Assembly: GCF_025398175.1 (NCBI RefSeq)
Contig: NZ_CP099735.1
Span: 1,612,001 to 1,676,000, forward strand
Length of the DNA: 64,000 nt
Origin: Photobacterium sp. TY1-4
GTDB taxonomy: Bacteria > Pseudomonadota > Gammaproteobacteria > Enterobacterales > Vibrionaceae
Direction: 5' to 3'
Below, one piece after another: positions 63,133 to 64,000 of the stretch. The position numbers and the translations under genes were made by a program. Each line of letters begins with the position of its first letter. Position 1 is the first letter of the stretch. The notes under the pieces are model-generated. The model searched no databases. It was not told the origin of the DNA and saw only the letters and a program-made list of their open reading frames with translations.

Positions 63133-64000
63133 TTAAAACCGATAACGATAGCCCAGGGTAAAGGCGATATCGGTACTGTTGTCCATGTTAAAAATGTTCT
63201 CTACTGCCGAGAACTCGATCGCGCTGTGCCGGAAGTGGTAGCGGTAACCCAGCAAAATTTCATTGGAGGGTTGTGACAGATCCGAAGCCGCATCGGTGGT
63301 CCCTTCATAGATGTGGTATTCCGCCAGTAAGCGATGTTTGGGTGTCAGCTGATACTGGTATCCGACCCCTGCCGCCAAAGCGACGGTATTGTAGGGAATA
63401 TCGACCAGCACGTTGTCATTGTTGCGGTAAGAAAGGCCAAGCATGGCGTAGAAAGCGTGTTTGTCTCGACGGTAGCCGTAATTGAGCTGGACGGCCTGCT
63501 CAAAGTTGCTGGTCTCAAAGGGGCCGCTGGGCACATAGTTATAGTAGATAGAGCCCCCTATCGACAGGCCGTGTCGTTCTGTTTCCAGAAGCTGGTAACT
63601 GGTATATAGGGTGAAGGCATTGCCCAAGGTTTCACGGTTAAAGTCGTGGATCTCAATGCCATATTCCGGTACAGACAGATCAAACGAATGATCATCCACC
63701 TCGTCCCGGCCATTTTGCCCAATGCCGAAGAAATCATGAAATGCAGTGGTAACATTATCCAGGTGGTTGTTGGCCGTAAAGCGCCAGGTGTAATCCAGCG
63801 CTACAAGCCACTTCTCATTGATTTGCCACTGACTACCGATAGACAACGCGTTTTGATAGTAATCCGCATTGTACTCTTCAGTATGTGCCCACACGCTGGC
63901 TATGGTGGCAGTGGTATACAGCTCGACTGTACCGGGGGTATAGCTAAAACCATGACGCATGAGCGGGGTCAGGCTATTGGATTGGATGGGTGACTGGGCG
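63133..64000 (-). CDS. DUF3187 outer-membrane beta-barrel protein, 5' end cut by window
   Basis: C-terminal ~289 residues of an outer-membrane protein (DUF3187 family). An ATG at 63960 is internal: the frame stays open to the window end (SPIQSNSLTPLMRHGFSY), so the N-terminus and signal peptide lie beyond base 64000. The chain has the alternating pattern of barrel strands with tight Asp/Asn turns and ends in Phe (YRYRF), the outer-membrane assembly signal. Function unknown. It is convergent with yjbH. Confidence 0.82.
   Translation of the reverse strand, partial: AQSPIQSNSLTPLMRHGFSYTPGTVELYTTATIASVWAHTEEYNADYYQNALSIGSQWQINEKWLVALDYTWRFTANNHLDNVTTAFHDFFGIGQNGRDEVDDHSFDLSVPEYGIEIHDFNRETLGNAFTLYTSYQLLETERHGLSIGGSIYYNYVPSGPFETSNFEQAVQLNYGYRRDKHAFYAMLGLSYRNNDNVLVDIPYNTVALAAGVGYQYQLTPKHRLLAEYHIYEGTTDAASDLSQPSNEILLGYRYHFRHSAIEFSAVENIFNMDNSTDIAFTLGYRYRF

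Noticed and set aside
1..64000. tRNA, rRNA, CRISPR, integrase or phage genes
   Set aside because: Read for, not seen; no repeat-spacer pattern and no recombinase or transposase protein was recognised.

Overview
This 64 kb window is bacterial, gene-dense and GC-rich (roughly 54 percent by eye), with no rRNA, tRNA, CRISPR array, transposase or phage gene recognised. The tryptophanase leader peptide, the YjbH and DUF3187 outer-membrane genes, a MITE-like repeat with TACCAATC ends and the overall protein similarity suggest a marine gammaproteobacterium of the Vibrionaceae, perhaps a Photobacterium relative. The genus is inference. Six LysR regulators, each next to or divergent from a small metabolic gene, give it the look of an accessory or second-chromosome region.

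Layout. 1-4.7 kb: glutarate / L-2-hydroxyglutarate / succinate semialdehyde catabolism (glaH cut by the window edge, lhgO, a LysR gene, gabD). 5.0-8.6 kb: a 1170-residue surface lipoprotein with Ig-like repeats. 8.8-12.7 kb: a DctPQM TRAP transporter and a DUF4336 protein. 12.7-20.2 kb: LysR and NAD(P)-binding protein pair, MITE-like repeat, ABC-F ATPase with an apparent leader-peptide attenuator, LysR, SRAP peptidase, MgtE. 20.2-28.3 kb: complete nosRZDFYL nitrous oxide reduction operon on the minus strand behind a class II FNR-type promoter. 28.4-35.0 kb: MscS channel, small membrane proteins, GNAT/nitrilase fusion, LysR with a metallo-beta-lactamase-fold protein. 35.1-38.8 kb: aldehyde dehydrogenase and a divergent sigma-54 activator, with a good -24/-12 promoter and repeated activator half-sites. 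38.8-46.9 kb: LysR, GlxA-type regulator with an HD hydrolase, NlpE-like lipoprotein, MOSC/oxidoreductase fusion, nitroreductase, EamA exporter and MarR. 47.0-49.0 kb: tryptophanase with a TnaC leader but no tnaB. 49.0-53.0 kb: two photolyase-family genes of different classes and an EamA gene. 53.1-56.8 kb: LysR, small outer-membrane barrel, serine hydrolase, DEDDh exonuclease. 57.2-64.0 kb: two lipoproteins with a shared Thr/Gly/Ser/Ala tail, a thioesterase-like gene with a FadR-like site, a YjbH-family protein and a DUF3187 barrel cut by the window end.

How genes work together: GlaH hydroxylates glutarate, LhgO oxidises the L-2-hydroxyglutarate to 2-oxoglutarate, and GabD feeds succinate semialdehyde to succinate. 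NosR, NosDFY and NosL supply electrons and copper/sulfur for NosZ in the periplasm. The sigma-54 activator probably drives the aldehyde dehydrogenase. The two tailed lipoproteins and the YjbH-family protein may form an uncharacterised envelope or exopolysaccharide unit. The strongest leads for new biology are the ABC-F leader peptide, that lipoprotein/YjbH unit, and the FadR-like site at the hotdog thioesterase gene.
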